Both the position numbers and the translations under genes were made by a program. From NCBI RefSeq assembly GCF_024509555.1, contig NZ_JAMWEL010000009.1, positions 24,328 through 88,327 of the forward strand: DNA of 64,000 bases, read 5' to 3'. Under the pieces are notes generated by a model. It had not been told where the DNA came from. It saw only the letters and a list, made by a program, of their open reading frames with translations, and searched no databases. Source of the DNA: Streptococcus suis (lineage in GTDB: Bacteria > Bacillota > Bacilli > Lactobacillales > Streptococcaceae). Positions 54,573 through 64,000 of the stretch are shown in pieces (within the stretch, counting starts at the first letter, position 1; each line of letters opens with the position of its first letter).

Positions 54573-56813
54573 ATGTTACAGAAATTATCCCCAAACAGCC
54601 CTATCCTCCAAGCCACCTTTGGTTTGGAACGGGAATCCTTACGAATAAATAGCGACAACCGCGTTGCTCAAACGCCCCACCCTGAAACATTGGGTTCACG
54701 CAGTTTTCACCCCTATATCCAGACCGATTACAGCGAGCCACAACTAGAACTGATTACCCCTGTGGCTCATTCGACCAAAGAAGCCCGCCGTTTCCTCGGA
54801 GCTATCACGGATGTGGCTATTCGGTCTATGGACAAGAGCGAGTACCTCTGGCCCCTGTCCATGCCACCTGTGATTTCAGAAAATGAGATTCAGATTGCCC
54901 AGCTGGAGAGCGACTACGAGTACCAGTACCGTGTCGGTCTGGCGGAACGCTACGGCAAGCTACTTCAATCCATGTCAGGCATTCACTACAATTTTGAGTT
55001 AGGTAAAGACCTGACCCAACAACTCTTTGCAGTCAGTGGGTATGACGACCTCATCACCTTCAAAAACGCCCTCTATCTCAAGCTGGCCCAGAATTTCTTA
55101 CGCTACCGTTGGCTCTTGACCTACCTCTACGGAGCTAGCAGTCTGGCTGAAAAAGGATTTTTGACAGATGAAATTGGCTGCGTGCGATCCATTCGCAACT
55201 CCAACTACGGCTATGTCAACGCCCCCGATGTCCACATCTCCTTCTCTTCCTTGGAGCAATACGTGACTGACATCGAGCAGGCGGTGGCTAGCGGTCAGTT
55301 GTCTGCTGAAAAGGAATTTTACTCGGCTGTCCGCCTCCGCGGTGCCAAGACCAGTCGTGACTTTTTAACCAAGGGCATTACCTACCTGGAGTTCCGCAAC
55401 TTCGACCTCAATCCCTTTGAGCCTCTGGCCATTAGCCAAGAGACCCTTGACACCACCCACCTCTTTGCCCTGGCTCTACTTTGGCTTGAGGATATGGAGC
55501 AGGTTGATAAGGAACTTGAGGCAGCTTCGGAACTCAACAACCGCATCGCCCTCAGCCATCCCCACACCCCCCTACCAGCAGAGGCAGATGTCAGCCCTAT
55601 CCTGACCGCCATGAAGGCTATCGTTCAGCATTTCGGATTGGACGACTACTACAGCCAGCTCATCGCTCAAGTGGAGGCAGCTCTTCAAGACCCACGCTTG
55701 ACCCTTTCTGGAAAAATAGCAGAGCAGGTTGAAGACGGGTCTTTGGAACTATTTGGCCAACAGCAAGGCAAGACTTTCCATGACTACGCTTGGACAGTCC
55801 CTTACGCCCTCAAGGGCTATGAAAACATGGAGCTCTCCACCCAGATGATTCTCTTTGACGCCATTCAGCTGGGCTTACATGTCGAGATTTTGGATGAAGA
55901 AGACCAGTTTCTCAAGCTCTGGCATGGTGACCATGTTGAGTACATCAAAAATGGCAACATGACCTCCAAGGATAACTACGTCATTCCTCTGGCCATGGCC
56001 AACAAGGTGGTGACCAAGAAGATTCTGGACCAGGCTGGCTTCCCAGTGCCTGCGGGAGCTGAATTTGCTAACAAGGAAGATGCCCTGCGGTATTACGGAC
56101 AAGTAGCCAGCTCTGCTATTGTTGTCAAACCAAAATCCACCAACTTCGGCCTAGGCATCTCTATCTTCCAAGAGCCTGCAAGCCTTGCAGACTATGAAAA
56201 AGCCCTTGATATCGCCTTTTCGGAAGATAGCCATGTGCTCGTGGAGGAATTCGTGGCGGGAACCGAGTATCGCTTCTTCGTTCTGGACGGCAAGTGCGAG
56301 GCTGTCCTGCTCCGCGTGGCAGCCAATGTCGTTGGGGATGGACAGTCAACCATCCGAGAGTTAGTGGACCAAAAAAACCAAGATCCACTGCGAGGGCGTG
56401 ACCACCGTTCACCGCTTGAAATCATCAATCTAGGCGACATCGAACTACTTATGTTGGAGCAACAAGGCTACATGCCCGATACAGTTTTGCCAGAGGGCCT
56501 TCAAGCCTTTCTGCGTGGCAATTCCAATATCTCAACCGGTGGCGACTCCATTGACATGACCGACCAGATGGACGAGTCCTACAAGCAACTGGCCGCTGAT
56601 ATGGCGACTGCTATGGGAGCTTGGGCTTGCGGTGTGGACTTGATTATCCCAGACCGCACCAAGCCAGCCAGCAAGGACGAGCCAAACTGCACCTGTATCG
56701 AGCTTAACTTTAACCCTGCCATGTACCTACACACCTATACCTACGCAGGACCTGGTCAGAATATTACACCTAAAATTTTGAGGAAGTTGTTTCCAGAAAT
56801 TTCATACCTTTAA
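54573..56813 (+). CDS. gshAB: Bifunctional glutamate-cysteine ligase / glutathione synthetase
   Basis: GshF-type fusion making glutathione in one chain, ~746 residues. The N-terminal ligase has FGLERESLRI and PYIQTDYSEPQLELITPVAHS; the C-terminal ATP-grasp part has ILVEEF-type VLVEEFVAGTEYRFFVLDGK, VVGDGQSTIRELV, HRSPLEIINLGD and FNPAMYLHTYTY. The ligase part follows the Group B Streptococcus enzyme closely. The start is uncertain. ATG 54573 has no ribosome site; TTG 54558 would match the relative's length; GGAG at 54537-54540 sits five bases before an ATT. The open frame extends back to 54336 without conservation. The linker GKIAEQ is encoded by a recurrent 13-base motif (55713-55725). Confidence 0.93.
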   Translation: MLQKLSPNSPILQATFGLERESLRINSDNRVAQTPHPETLGSRSFHPYIQTDYSEPQLELITPVAHSTKEARRFLGAITDVAIRSMDKSEYLWPLSMPPVISENEIQIAQLESDYEYQYRVGLAERYGKLLQSMSGIHYNFELGKDLTQQLFAVSGYDDLITFKNALYLKLAQNFLRYRWLLTYLYGASSLAEKGFLTDEIGCVRSIRNSNYGYVNAPDVHISFSSLEQYVTDIEQAVASGQLSAEKEFYSAVRLRGAKTSRDFLTKGITYLEFRNFDLNPFEPLAISQETLDTTHLFALALLWLEDMEQVDKELEAASELNNRIALSHPHTPLPAEADVSPILTAMKAIVQHFGLDDYYSQLIAQVEAALQDPRLTLSGKIAEQVEDGSLELFGQQQGKTFHDYAWTVPYALKGYENMELSTQMILFDAIQLGLHVEILDEEDQFLKLWHGDHVEYIKNGNMTSKDNYVIPLAMANKVVTKKILDQAGFPVPAGAEFANKEDALRYYGQVASSAIVVKPKSTNFGLGISIFQEPASLADYEKALDIAFSEDSHVLVEEFVAGTEYRFFVLDGKCEAVLLRVAANVVGDGQSTIRELVDQKNQDPLRGRDHRSPLEIINLGDIELLMLEQQGYMPDTVLPEGLQAFLRGNSNISTGGDSIDMTDQMDESYKQLAADMATAMGAWACGVDLIIPDRTKPASKDEPNCTCIELNFNPAMYLHTYTYAGPGQNITPKILRKLFPEISYL

Positions 56814-57300
56814 TGATATAACCCCTTGCTTATGCATAATTGTGTACTTTAGTTTTCGGATAAGGTGCTGAGGCGCAGATTACCATTATAGAATAGGTAC
56901 AGTGGTTGGAAATATGGCATGCGAAACAAGGCACTTCCGAAGAGTCGGGCAAACCGAAAGTGGCTGGGCAAAAAGTCCAAAGCCACTTCTCAGAGTTCGT
57001 GTCAACATCTCAGCGCAGTGGTTGATTGGCAGATTTGTTCGTGTTTCACACTCCAAATCTGACCTAATCAACTGTGCGGGGGTGGGAAGACGAACTCTTC
57101 TATGAATGGTCGAGTTCTTTCCCACTCCCGATAATCTGGTTAATCTTTTATTATTCCTACAAAGCATATTTCGTAGTTTGAATTAAGATAAGGACTGGTT
57201 TTAGTGTCAGAATCCAGCTACCAAAATTGCTCCAGAATTCTCAAATTTATGAACTTAGTTTTGTCCTGTTTCTAATAATACTTGCTATATTTGAACTTTC
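56814..57300. repeat. Gene-free region with large inverted repeats
   Basis: No gene is supported. Pairs include AAAGTGGCT/AAAGCCACTT (~56957-56989) and the longer GTTGATTggCAGATTTG/CCAAATCTGacctAATCAAC (57022-57071). A segment at ~57109-57132 (GTCGAGTTCTTTCCCACTCC) reappears inverted at 63548-63571 (GGAGCGGGAAAGAACTCGAC), so the region belongs to a dispersed repeat family. Confidence 0.55.
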
Positions 57301-57302
57301 AC

Positions 57303-57345
57303 TCAAAAACCCTCCAGAGGCCATATTACCTTTGGAGGGTTTTAA
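57303..57345 (-). terminator. Terminator of the mucin-binding-repeat gene
   Basis: AAAACCCTCCA, loop, TGGAGGGTTTT, with a T run on both sides so it may act in both directions. Confidence 0.75.
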
Positions 57346-57433
57346 TTTTAATTTCTTCTACCTTGGTTACGAAGAACAGGTAGAGAAAACTAGACTAGCA
57401 TTTGAAGAAAAGACACAAGTACATTCATACATC

Positions 57434-60400
57434 TTAATCTTCTAACAAGGCACGAACTTTCCGTCTGATTCTTGCAAGGAAACCTTCATTTTCCTCAGTT
57501 ACTGTAACTTTCTCAGAAGAAATAGCTTTGTCTGACTGAATAGATTTTTCTGAATGTTGACCAATTTGTTCTGTCTTTACTTTAGTCTCACGGATAGGTT
57601 CCTCAATTTGTGCTGGCTCCCCTCCTTGAAGAGACTTATGGATGTATTGTCCGAGTACTTCTTCAGAGGTGAAGATATGCTTAGGTGTTGTATTCCCTTG
57701 AATAGTTTCAGTATATAAAACATCACCTGTTGCCTTATTGATAACATTAACAACAACTTCCTGAATACGCGGTGTGTAACGAACTCGCTCAACACTATCA
57801 CCCATATTGACTGAAACATTAGCCAAACTTGGAATAATTTCCTGACTAGCTTGGAATCCTTCAATAATCGGACTCATAACTTCATCAAAGATAGGATAGT
57901 AACTATACCAGTCCCCATATTGAACAGTTCCTGTTACCATATTTACCTTGGCTTGACGCTCAAAATGGACATAGCTTTCAGAACTTGGAGCTGCTTCCTG
58001 ACCATCAGTAAAGACATACTGAACTGTTCGCTTCAATTGGTATGAAACATCAAACAAGCTCAAACCTGGAATAGTCTTCAATTTCTGAACAATTTCTTGC
58101 TCTGGAATTGTTGAAAACTTGCTCTGGATATCCTCTAATTGAACAGTTACGAAATGCGGACGAAGATGAATTTCAACTAGGTTATCATCTGTGCTTTCCA
58201 ATCTGAATTGTTCTGGAACAATTGTTTCAACTAACTCATACCCTTGATTTGTATAATGAGCTATCAGATTATCCAATGAATAGCCTAATTTTTCACCGGC
58301 ACGAACCACAAACTGGGCTGTTTCAAGTACTTTCTCAGCATGAATATCTTCAACTGTAACATTAAATCGATACGGTACTTCATAATAGGTGATAACATGA
58401 TGAATACGTTTTGCGGCACCATCCAATTTAATTTTCAATGAAGAAACTTGATTCTTATCAACTTCATAACCTTGAAGAACAGGTGATTCAATTGCATCGA
58501 AGTATTTTTTATCTGACTTCCACTGCCCATAAGTGACTTCAGAAGTTACCAGATTAACAACTGCCTCACGATAAACTATACATTCCTGAACAATCGATTC
58601 ACTAGCTGTTTCTTGATTATCATAAACATAGTCGATATGACGAATCACTTTGTATGATAATGAAGTCTTATCCAAACCTCTTGGCCAAACGAAGATTTCA
58701 CCATCTGCAAGCTCCAAGACACTATAGGCTTCCTTAGGTTCTTCCCATGTAACTACAGTTGTTCGTTCACTAACAGAAATATGGAACTCTTGAACTTTTT
58801 CTGTAACAACTAAATAATCTGGACACTTGTTTTCAACAATATCATAACCAATCAAACCATTAGCTGCCAAACGTTTTTGTGGAACGTAGTGGATTTTTTC
58901 ACCGACACGCCCAACAATCTCATCAACAAATACTTTGCTATTGTCCGCAGAATTATGATAATAAACTGTAATTTGTTGAGGATTATGTTGATAAACAACC
59001 GTAACAACCTGAGAGGTAGTATCCGAAGTAATTTCTTGTTCGCCTACTTTTTCCACCTGTGGTTTGTAACCTGCAACATTTGGTGATTCAACTTCTGGGA
59101 AGGTATCTGTTTGACCAGTCCATTCCCCGTAAGAAATTCGACCTGTTGGAAGGGACACGTTGGCTTTACGGGTCAAAACAACTTCTTGTTCAACAGCAGG
59201 TGCAATTTCTACACCAGCATCATTACAGAATTGAATTTTTCGAACAACTACTTTTTGAAGATTCTTGGCTTCAACACCTTTAGGCCAAGACAAACGTTTA
59301 AATCCATCAATACCTGCATTTGCTTTTTTAGCAGTTTCAACAGTCAATACCTTAACGATTGGACGGACATACACACTAACTTGATTGTCTGCACCAACTT
59401 CTAAAGAGTAATCTTTGATTAACTCATATCCTTTTTCGTAAATAGGAGCCAGTAAACCGTCAATTTCGTTTTTCAGGTCCGCCTCATCCTTGCTATAAGT
59501 CATACGCTCAGCTAAGACAATGGCTGTCCCTTCTTTGTAGATACGCAACCAGTATGGTTTCTTCACTGCAACATAACGAACAACATGGTCAATGTCAAAT
59601 GATGACGGTTCGATATGGGTAACAGCCGGCACTACTGTCTGATGACTGTAGTAACCATCGACTTGCTCAACAACAACCTCAGGCAGAATTTTCTTGGCCG
59701 CATGCCAATCTGAATATTCAATATGACCAGAAACCAAATTCACTTTTGCTTCGCGAACAAACAAGACACTATCTCTATCCGGACGCTTCACTTCTGAATT
59801 ATCTTCTGCCAAATAGCGAATTGTACGAGTTACTGATCGGTTCAGATCTGCTTCTGAAACCCCTGCTGGCCATTTTGCGCCACGACCAGTTTTTTCAACA
59901 TAGGTACCAGCTTCCTTCGGATACTTATGTCGAACAGTAACAATCTTAGGACGCATAGTAAATGTAAACAACTGACGTTGCTCTGACTGGTAGCCAAAAT
60001 TACCACTCTCAGGGAAATCACTCTTAACCAGTTCATAACCATTCTGATAAAGTTCTTGTAGCTTTGTATCTGGTTTAAAGTTCAGCGTTTCTCCACTACG
60101 TCCAATCAATTCCGTACGGTATAAGAGAACATTCTGAGCTTGATCTATAAAATGAACTTCCGCCTTCTGAATCGTTCTTGTATAAACAATAATTTCTGAA
60201 CGATCCTGACTGTTATGCGAAATACCGGTCCATTCTGGAATGTAAGACGGCTTGCCTCGATAACCTTCAATCTCAGGTGCCGGGAATGCTGGCAAGGTTT
60301 CTCTATCCGATTCCCACGGACTGTATAGCAACTCACCTGTGACCAAATTATAGACAACACTGCGTTCAAATACAATGCTTTGAACAAAGGTTTTCTGTGC

Positions 60401-61387
60401 TAGGGAACCATCTTCGTGTTTGAAGAAAATCTTACGAGTAACCTTACGCTCAATATCGTTATGACCTAAGCCTTTTGGCCAAACAGGACTCTCTTTGATA
60501 TCTGGGTAAATTTTTGAACCAACCTTAGGAAGCTGATCAACTGTATCAAAAACCAGTACTTTTGGTTTTACTTTTACAGTAAATGTTCGCTCATCCTTGG
60601 AACTGAAACGGTGGCCCTCGATAAAATCGTTCGAAACTATTTCATAACCCAAAACAGCATATTTCTGTAGCAAACGAACAATAGGATATTTGACTGGCTC
60701 ACCGGTACGACCTACATAGGTATCAGTAAATAGCTCCTCATTGGTTTCAAGATCAATTACACGCAGATGAACACGGCATTTAATACCACGATACTGAACA
60801 ACAACCGTCTGATTTTCTTTTGAAAAATCTACTTGTTCCAAGGCCGCAACTCGTTCTTCTGTCGCTTCATATCCATTTATTTTAGGCACATCGACAGCTT
60901 TAAATCCTTGCGAAGTAGACAGTGGCTGCCAGTCTAAATACGAAACCGTTCCTTGGGCATGATTGACAATAGCGGAGCGACCAATACGAACTTCTTGTAC
61001 AATTGCAGAAGCTAGGTCTTCTCCATCTTTATCTTGGAACAAAATCGTACGTTTTACGCTACGTACCAGGTCCTTCTCAGAAACACCAGCTGGCCAAGAT
61101 AATTTTTTAGAAAATGGAACATTATCTCCTTTTTTCCGTGATGCTGTCGGAAATACAATACTTTCTTTTTCACGTACAAATAGATAGTGTTCTTTAGCAT
61201 TGCCAGCAAAAAATGACGGACTGATCATATCTTCAACGATCTCATAGCCTTTGTCCAACAATTCCTGCTTCTTCTGTTTCAAATTAAATTTCTTCTTAGT
61301 AGGGTATTTTTCTTTTAAAATTTCTTCTTGAGTGCCTACTAGAATATAGCTAATTAGCTTTGTAGTTCTCTCTTCCAAAGTGGTCAC
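57434..61387 (-). CDS. Large mucin-binding-repeat protein without signal peptide or cell-wall anchor
   Basis: 1317 residues built of six ~200-residue repeats. Each has a WPxG-x5-L start (near 98, 303, 506, 701, 901, and a degenerate one near 1105), a Mub B2-like segment of the form RxIxF...V..V...REAxVNLVTGxxxYGxW, then a MucBP-like segment ending in LxxxGYELVxxxFPE and TVxxRP. Such domains normally belong to exported, LPXTG-anchored mucin adhesins. Here the N-terminus (MTTLEERTTKLISYILVG) is charged with no signal peptide, and the C-terminus (FLARIRRKVRALLED) has no sorting motif or membrane segment. The start is GTG 61387 with AGGA seven bases upstream. The gene is monocistronic. Confidence 0.8.
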   Translation of the reverse strand: MTTLEERTTKLISYILVGTQEEILKEKYPTKKKFNLKQKKQELLDKGYEIVEDMISPSFFAGNAKEHYLFVREKESIVFPTASRKKGDNVPFSKKLSWPAGVSEKDLVRSVKRTILFQDKDGEDLASAIVQEVRIGRSAIVNHAQGTVSYLDWQPLSTSQGFKAVDVPKINGYEATEERVAALEQVDFSKENQTVVVQYRGIKCRVHLRVIDLETNEELFTDTYVGRTGEPVKYPIVRLLQKYAVLGYEIVSNDFIEGHRFSSKDERTFTVKVKPKVLVFDTVDQLPKVGSKIYPDIKESPVWPKGLGHNDIERKVTRKIFFKHEDGSLAQKTFVQSIVFERSVVYNLVTGELLYSPWESDRETLPAFPAPEIEGYRGKPSYIPEWTGISHNSQDRSEIIVYTRTIQKAEVHFIDQAQNVLLYRTELIGRSGETLNFKPDTKLQELYQNGYELVKSDFPESGNFGYQSEQRQLFTFTMRPKIVTVRHKYPKEAGTYVEKTGRGAKWPAGVSEADLNRSVTRTIRYLAEDNSEVKRPDRDSVLFVREAKVNLVSGHIEYSDWHAAKKILPEVVVEQVDGYYSHQTVVPAVTHIEPSSFDIDHVVRYVAVKKPYWLRIYKEGTAIVLAERMTYSKDEADLKNEIDGLLAPIYEKGYELIKDYSLEVGADNQVSVYVRPIVKVLTVETAKKANAGIDGFKRLSWPKGVEAKNLQKVVVRKIQFCNDAGVEIAPAVEQEVVLTRKANVSLPTGRISYGEWTGQTDTFPEVESPNVAGYKPQVEKVGEQEITSDTTSQVVTVVYQHNPQQITVYYHNSADNSKVFVDEIVGRVGEKIHYVPQKRLAANGLIGYDIVENKCPDYLVVTEKVQEFHISVSERTTVVTWEEPKEAYSVLELADGEIFVWPRGLDKTSLSYKVIRHIDYVYDNQETASESIVQECIVYREAVVNLVTSEVTYGQWKSDKKYFDAIESPVLQGYEVDKNQVSSLKIKLDGAAKRIHHVITYYEVPYRFNVTVEDIHAEKVLETAQFVVRAGEKLGYSLDNLIAHYTNQGYELVETIVPEQFRLESTDDNLVEIHLRPHFVTVQLEDIQSKFSTIPEQEIVQKLKTIPGLSLFDVSYQLKRTVQYVFTDGQEAAPSSESYVHFERQAKVNMVTGTVQYGDWYSYYPIFDEVMSPIIEGFQASQEIIPSLANVSVNMGDSVERVRYTPRIQEVVVNVINKATGDVLYTETIQGNTTPKHIFTSEEVLGQYIHKSLQGGEPAQIEEPIRETKVKTEQIGQHSEKSIQSDKAISSEKVTVTEENEGFLARIRRKVRALLED

Positions 61388-61624
61388 CTATTTTTCCTAT
61401 CTATCTAATATTCTACCCTTTATAATAGCATATTTTCTCTCAAAAAAAAAGTAGTTTATCCCTGTAAATCACGTCATTATTTACTAATATTTCATTTTTC
61501 TACATTTGCATCCGATCCTGTCTTTATAACTAAAGTGAAAATGTGAAACTGTGCTATCCAATACAATATTAGCACTAATAATAACTAGTTCAGCTCATTT
61601 TCTTCCCCCTCCCTCTCCACTTGT

Positions 61625-61632
61625 GCTATAAT
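61625..61632 (+). promoter_or_regulatory. Extended -10 promoter directly before hslO
   Basis: TGCTATAAT ends seven bases before ATG 61640 and no ribosome site is present, so the transcript probably starts at or next to the ATG (leaderless). Confidence 0.55.
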
Positions 61633-61639
61633 AATCCTT

Positions 61640-62506
61640 ATGGATAAAATTATTAAGACACTATCAAAAAGCGGGCATTTCCGTGCCTTTGTGCTGGACA
61701 GCACAGAAACCGTCAAAACAGCCCAAGAAAAACACGATACCATGGCGTCATCCACCGTTGCTCTGGGGCGCACCCTCATTGCCAATCAGATTTTGGCTGC
61801 CAATGAAAAAGGCGACACCAAGATTACCCTGAAAATCTTAGCTAGCGGTGCTGTTGGGGCTATCATCTCCGTTGCCAATACCAAAGGTCAGGTCAAGGGC
61901 TACATTCAAAATCCAGACTTGGACTACAAACGGACAGCGACTGGTGAAGTCATCGTTGGACCTCTTGTGGGCAATGGCCAATTCCTAGTCATCACAGACT
62001 ACGGAACAGGCCACCCTTACAATTCCATGACCCCCTTGATTTCGGGTGAAATCGGTGAAGACTTTGCCTATTTCTTGACGGATAGTCAGCAGACACCGTC
62101 TGCGGTGGGGCTGAACGTCTTGTTGGACGAAGAAGACAAGGTCAAGGTAGCTGGCGGATTCTTGTTGCAAGTTTTACCAGGTGCGACTGAGGCTGAAATT
62201 GCCCGTTTCGAGAAACGCATCCAAGAAATGCCTGCCATTTCGAGCTTACTGGCTTCTGAAAACCACATAGAAGCTCTGCTATCCGCCATTTATGGCGACG
62301 ACGACTTCAAACGTCTGTCAGAAGAAGAAATCGGTTTTGTCTGCGACTGCTCTAAGGACCGCTTCCTCGATGCTCTGGCCAGTCTGCCAAAATCGGACCT
62401 GCAAGAGATGAAAGAGGAAGACAAGGGCGTGGACATCACCTGCCAATTCTGCCAGACCCATTACCACTTTGACGAAAACGATTTGGAGGAACTCATCAAT
62501 GGCTAA
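61640..62506 (+). CDS. hslO: Redox-regulated chaperone Hsp33
   Basis: 288-residue cytosolic holdase activated by oxidation. The C-terminal zinc switch is CDCSKDRF and [10 protein letters not shown] (four cysteines in C-x-C and C-x-x-C pairs). The N-terminal domain has the usual [14 protein letters not shown] and [12 protein letters not shown] 61640 has no Shine-Dalgarno but a promoter abuts it. dusB starts 8 bases before the stop of this gene, so the two are co-translated. Confidence 0.95.
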   Translation: MDKIIKTLSKSGHFRAFVLDSTETVKTAQEKHDTMASSTVALGRTLIANQILAANEKGDTKITLKILASGAVGAIISVANTKGQVKGYIQNPDLDYKRTATGEVIVGPLVGNGQFLVITDYGTGHPYNSMTPLISGEIGEDFAYFLTDSQQTPSAVGLNVLLDEEDKVKVAGGFLLQVLPGATEAEIARFEKRIQEMPAISSLLASENHIEALLSAIYGDDDFKRLSEEEIGFVCDCSKDRFLDALASLPKSDLQEMKEEDKGVDITCQFCQTHYHFDENDLEELING

Positions 62507-63503
62507 TCTCAATACCCCTTTCATGATTGGTGATGTGGAAATCCCCAATCGCTGCGTGCTGGCCCCAATGGCTGGCGTGACCAACTCGGCCTTCCGCACC
62601 ATTGCCAAAGAAATGGGTGCAGGACTGGTCGTTATGGAAATGATTTCAGAAAAAGGCCTTCTCTACAACAACGAGAAGACCCTTCATATGCTCCATATCG
62701 ACGACAACGAATACCCGATGTCTATCCAGCTTTTTGGTGGCGACGCTGAAGGACTGAAACGAGCTGCCGACTTCATCCAGACCAACACCAAGGCTAATAT
62801 CGTAGATATCAACATGGGCTGCCCTGTCAACAAGGTCGTCAAAAACGAAGCTGGTGCCAAGTGGCTCAAGGACCCCGACAAGATTTACCACATCATCAAG
62901 GAAGTGACCTCGGTCCTCGATATTCCCTTGACTGTTAAAATGCGGACGGGTTGGAACAATACCGACCTAGCGGTCGAAAACGCCCTGGCCGCAGAAAGTG
63001 CCGGTGTATCTGCCCTAGCCATGCACGGACGGACCCGCGAGCAGATGTACACAGGAACCGTTGACCTAGAGACCTTGACCAAGGTGGCTGGCAGCCTGAC
63101 CAAGATTCCCTTCATCGCAAACGGCGACATCCGCAATGTAGAAGATGCCCGCCAGCGAATCGAGGAAGTCGGTGCTGATGCTGTCATGGTCGGACGAACT
63201 GCTATGGGAAATCCTTACATCTTCAACCAAATCAACCACTATCTCGAAACAGGAGAAGTCCTGCCCGACCTCTCCTTTGACGACAAACTCAATGTCGCCT
63301 TCGACCACCTGACCCGATTGACCAATCTCAAGGGCGAGTCAGTTGCCGTCCGCGAATTCCGTGGTCTTGCTCCCCACTATCTCCGTGGCTCAGCAGGTGC
63401 AGCCAAAATCCGTGGAGCCGTTGCCAAGGCAGAAACCATTGAGCAGGTCCAAGAGCTCTTTGACCAGGCACGAGAAGCCTATCAAGAACGGATCACTAAG
63501 TAA
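62499..63503 (+). CDS. dusB: tRNA-dihydrouridine synthase
   Basis: 334-residue FMN-dependent TIM-barrel enzyme that reduces uridine in tRNA. Motifs: [35 protein letters not shown] with the catalytic Cys, [18 protein letters not shown] and [15 protein letters not shown] 62499 lies 8 bases past GGAGGA and overlaps the end of hslO; an upstream frame from 62469 is rejected. The TAA stop (63501-63503) is formed at the edge of a RUP-like repeat. Confidence 0.94.
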   Translation: MANLNTPFMIGDVEIPNRCVLAPMAGVTNSAFRTIAKEMGAGLVVMEMISEKGLLYNNEKTLHMLHIDDNEYPMSIQLFGGDAEGLKRAADFIQTNTKANIVDINMGCPVNKVVKNEAGAKWLKDPDKIYHIIKEVTSVLDIPLTVKMRTGWNNTDLAVENALAAESAGVSALAMHGRTREQMYTGTVDLETLTKVAGSLTKIPFIANGDIRNVEDARQRIEEVGADAVMVGRTAMGNPYIFNQINHYLETGEVLPDLSFDDKLNVAFDHLTRLTNLKGESVAVREFRGLAPHYLRGSAGAAKIRGAVAKAETIEQVQELFDQAREAYQERITK

Positions 63504-63580
63504 TACTCTTCGAAAATCAAACCCAGTCGTTGTTGACTTGATTTGATGAGCGGGAGCGGGAAAGAACTCGACTGGTCAAA
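63502..63580 (+). repeat. RUP-like left end followed by a dispersed repeat
   Basis: ATACTCTTCGAAAATCAAAC starts inside the dusB stop codon. The opposite end is missing; after ~45 bases GGAGCGGGAAAGAACTCGAC matches, inverted, the region at 57109-57132. Confidence 0.55.
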
Positions 63581-63591
63581 AACATACTAAG

Positions 63592-63645
63592 ATTAGTAGT
63601 GAGGAAATCTCCGACGGGAGAGAGTACTCACTACTTTTTCTTTAT
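63592..63645 (+). terminator. Strong hairpin after dusB, before the IS110-family gene
   Basis: GTAGTGAG, inner stem TCTCC-gac-GGGAGA, CTCACTAC, then TTTTTCTTT. Confidence 0.7.
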
Positions 63646-63823
63646 GATAAAGTAGAGGTGTCTTGTTAAGTCGAGAACTCTTTTGACGCTAGACGTCGCA
63701 TCAAAAACTGGCAAGGCACCTGTTTTAGAAAGAATGTTATCAAAGTATGTGGGACGCCTGACGTCGAGTATTGAAAATGACATCACTAAAACAAGGAATC
63801 ATTCAAGACAAAGAGGTAATATC

Positions 63824-64000
63824 ATGCGTGCAGTTTTTGGGATTGATGTGAGTAAGGCAAGTTCAGAAGTGAACATTCTAGTCAATGGTGAGAAAGTTCA
63901 TGGCTATACCATGTCCAATGACGCCTTAGGCTTTGCTCGGCTACTTGGCGATTTGAAAACCGTCCATAAGCCAGAAATCATCTTTGAAGCAACAGGTGTC
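63824..64000 (+). mobile_element. IS110-family transposase, N-terminal part (runs off the window)
   Basis: The first 59 residues read MRAVFGIDVSKASSEVNILV onward to FEATGV. GIDVSK carries the first acidic residue of the RuvC-like DEDD catalytic domain of IS110 transposases, and EATG the second. AAGAGG lies 8-10 bases before ATG 63824. The ~180 bases upstream (63646-63823) have no gene and probably hold the element's left non-coding end, where newer work on IS110 elements places a guide-like bridge RNA. The element's boundaries are not visible. Confidence 0.8.

Overview
The window is low-GC Gram-positive chromosome and reads as a Streptococcus, most probably S. suis or a close relative. The species call is inference from gene content: PolC, fused glutathione synthetase GshF, RNase HIII, RecD2, two LPXTG proteins of the SEC10/PgrA type, an Rgg regulator, and many short streptococcal-type intergenic repeats. 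I saw no rRNA, tRNA, CRISPR array or prophage.

Layout. 0-5.4 kb: end of a Gfo/Idh/MocA oxidoreductase, then rnhC-lepB, recD2 and a lipoprotein. 5.4-6.3 kb: a repeat region with a decayed holin-like toxin cassette. 6.3-8.1 kb: rpsO and a PyrR-type-controlled uracil permease. 8.3-13.3 kb: an apparent operon (oxidoreductase, MarR, OpuC-type ATPase, fused permease/binding protein, SnoaL-like protein) behind a promoter with a palindromic operator. 13.4-18.9 kb: xanthine permease and xpt (divergent), rsuA, GNAT, MFS and def. 18.9-23.4 kb: an ABC exporter, a tiny membrane protein and a divergent Rgg. 23.8-29.5 kb: YciO-like protein and leuABCD with a leucine leader peptide and attenuator. 29.6-46 kb is the accessory part: a TIR-like protein, two SEC10/PgrA adhesins, two GlsB-type genes (one chimeric), two further holin-like toxin cassettes, plus pepS, a nitroreductase and polC. 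46-57 kb: sohB, then the envelope and housekeeping block proS-rseP-cdsA-uppS-yajC, purA and gshAB. 57.4-61.4 kb: a 1317-residue mucin-binding-repeat protein with no visible secretion or anchor signal. 61.6-64 kb: hslO-dusB and the start of an IS110-family transposase.

The signals most worth a second look are regulatory or repetitive. Both SEC10/PgrA genes have a homopolymeric G tract (10 and 12 G) inside the spacer between a consensus -35 and a shared -10, so both promoters look phase-variable and both appear longer than optimum. A 13-base motif (GAAATGGCAGAGC or AAAATAGCAGAGC) occurs nine times in genes and between genes on either strand. RUP-like repeats supply the stop codon of three unrelated genes. 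Two near-identical 0.5-kb cassettes plus one relic look like type I toxin-antitoxin units whose toxin frame lacks an ATG.

All counts and alignments were made by eye; no searches were run.
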